This document shows positions 6,846 to 6,906 of a stretch of 6,906 bases of DNA, one piece after another. The translations under genes were made by a program, and so were the position numbers. This DNA comes from an uncultured euryarchaeote (GTDB lineage Archaea > Thermoplasmatota > Poseidoniia > Poseidoniales > Thalassarchaeaceae), in assembly GCA_937901365.1 (NCBI GenBank), contig CALCEF010000040.1, positions 1 to 6,906 on the forward strand. The letters run 5' to 3'. Below the pieces are notes generated by a model. That model saw only the letters and a program-made list of their open reading frames with translations, did no database searches and was not told where the DNA came from. Position 1 is the first letter of the stretch, and each line of letters starts with the position of its first letter.

Positions 6846-6906
6846 CTATTCCGCAAGCCGGAACATTTCGTCTAGGTTTCTCTGTGCTCGTTCGATGATA
6901 TCCGCA
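6846..6906 (-). CDS. C-terminal end of an unidentified minus-strand gene (partial)
   Basis: Read from the right edge on the minus strand, one frame gives ADIIERAQRNLDEMFRLAE followed by TAG (6848-6846). The 19 residues look like a typical charged amphipathic C-terminal helix. The stop directly abuts the PAP2 gene stop, the tight convergent packing expected of a compact genome. Too little is visible to name the product. Confidence 0.6.
   Translation of the reverse strand, partial: ADIIERAQRNLDEMFRLAE

Overview
The window most likely comes from a planktonic archaeon, with the marine Euryarchaeota of Marine Group II/Poseidoniales as my best guess. The reasons are a tRNA-Gly with the archaeal/eukaryotic discriminator A73, a stand-alone Mrp-type ATPase without an N-terminal DUF59 domain, a TATA-like element placed for leaderless transcription, and large acidic, sequon-rich surface proteins held by a single C-terminal membrane helix. 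This placement is inferred from style; no marker gene for taxonomy is present. No mobile element, CRISPR array, rRNA or attachment site is visible.

Layout, left to right. Bases 1-3030 (+) hold the 3' part of a gene for a very large exported, membrane-anchored beta-sandwich protein; its true start lies left of the window. A tRNA-Gly(GCC) with encoded CCA follows (3085-3159, +). One base further on is the stop of a convergent gene for a low-molecular-weight phosphatase/arsenate reductase (3161-3523, -). A 110-bp divergent intergenic region (3524-3633) carries a TATA-like box for that gene and two perfect dyads, the second of which covers the Shine-Dalgarno sequence of the next gene. Then come an Mrp/NBP35-family P-loop ATPase (3634-4647, +) and, closely behind on the same strand, a membrane PAP2-family phosphatase/phosphotransferase fused to a large extracytoplasmic beta-propeller-like domain (about 4701-6845, +). 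The window ends with the last 19 codons of a convergent minus-strand gene whose stop codon abuts the preceding stop with no gap.

The genes do not form an obvious single pathway. mrp and the PAP2 gene may be co-transcribed. The arsC-like gene has no arsR, acr3 or arsB neighbour here, so a dedicated arsenic operon is not supported. The most unusual item is the Mrp protein. It keeps all the nucleotide-binding motifs but contains no cysteine at all, and the region where the family normally has its CxxC Fe-S ligand is replaced by a longer segment that reads like part of a bacterial Ig-like/adhesin domain. Second is the fusion of a lipid-phosphatase-like membrane core to a propeller ectodomain.
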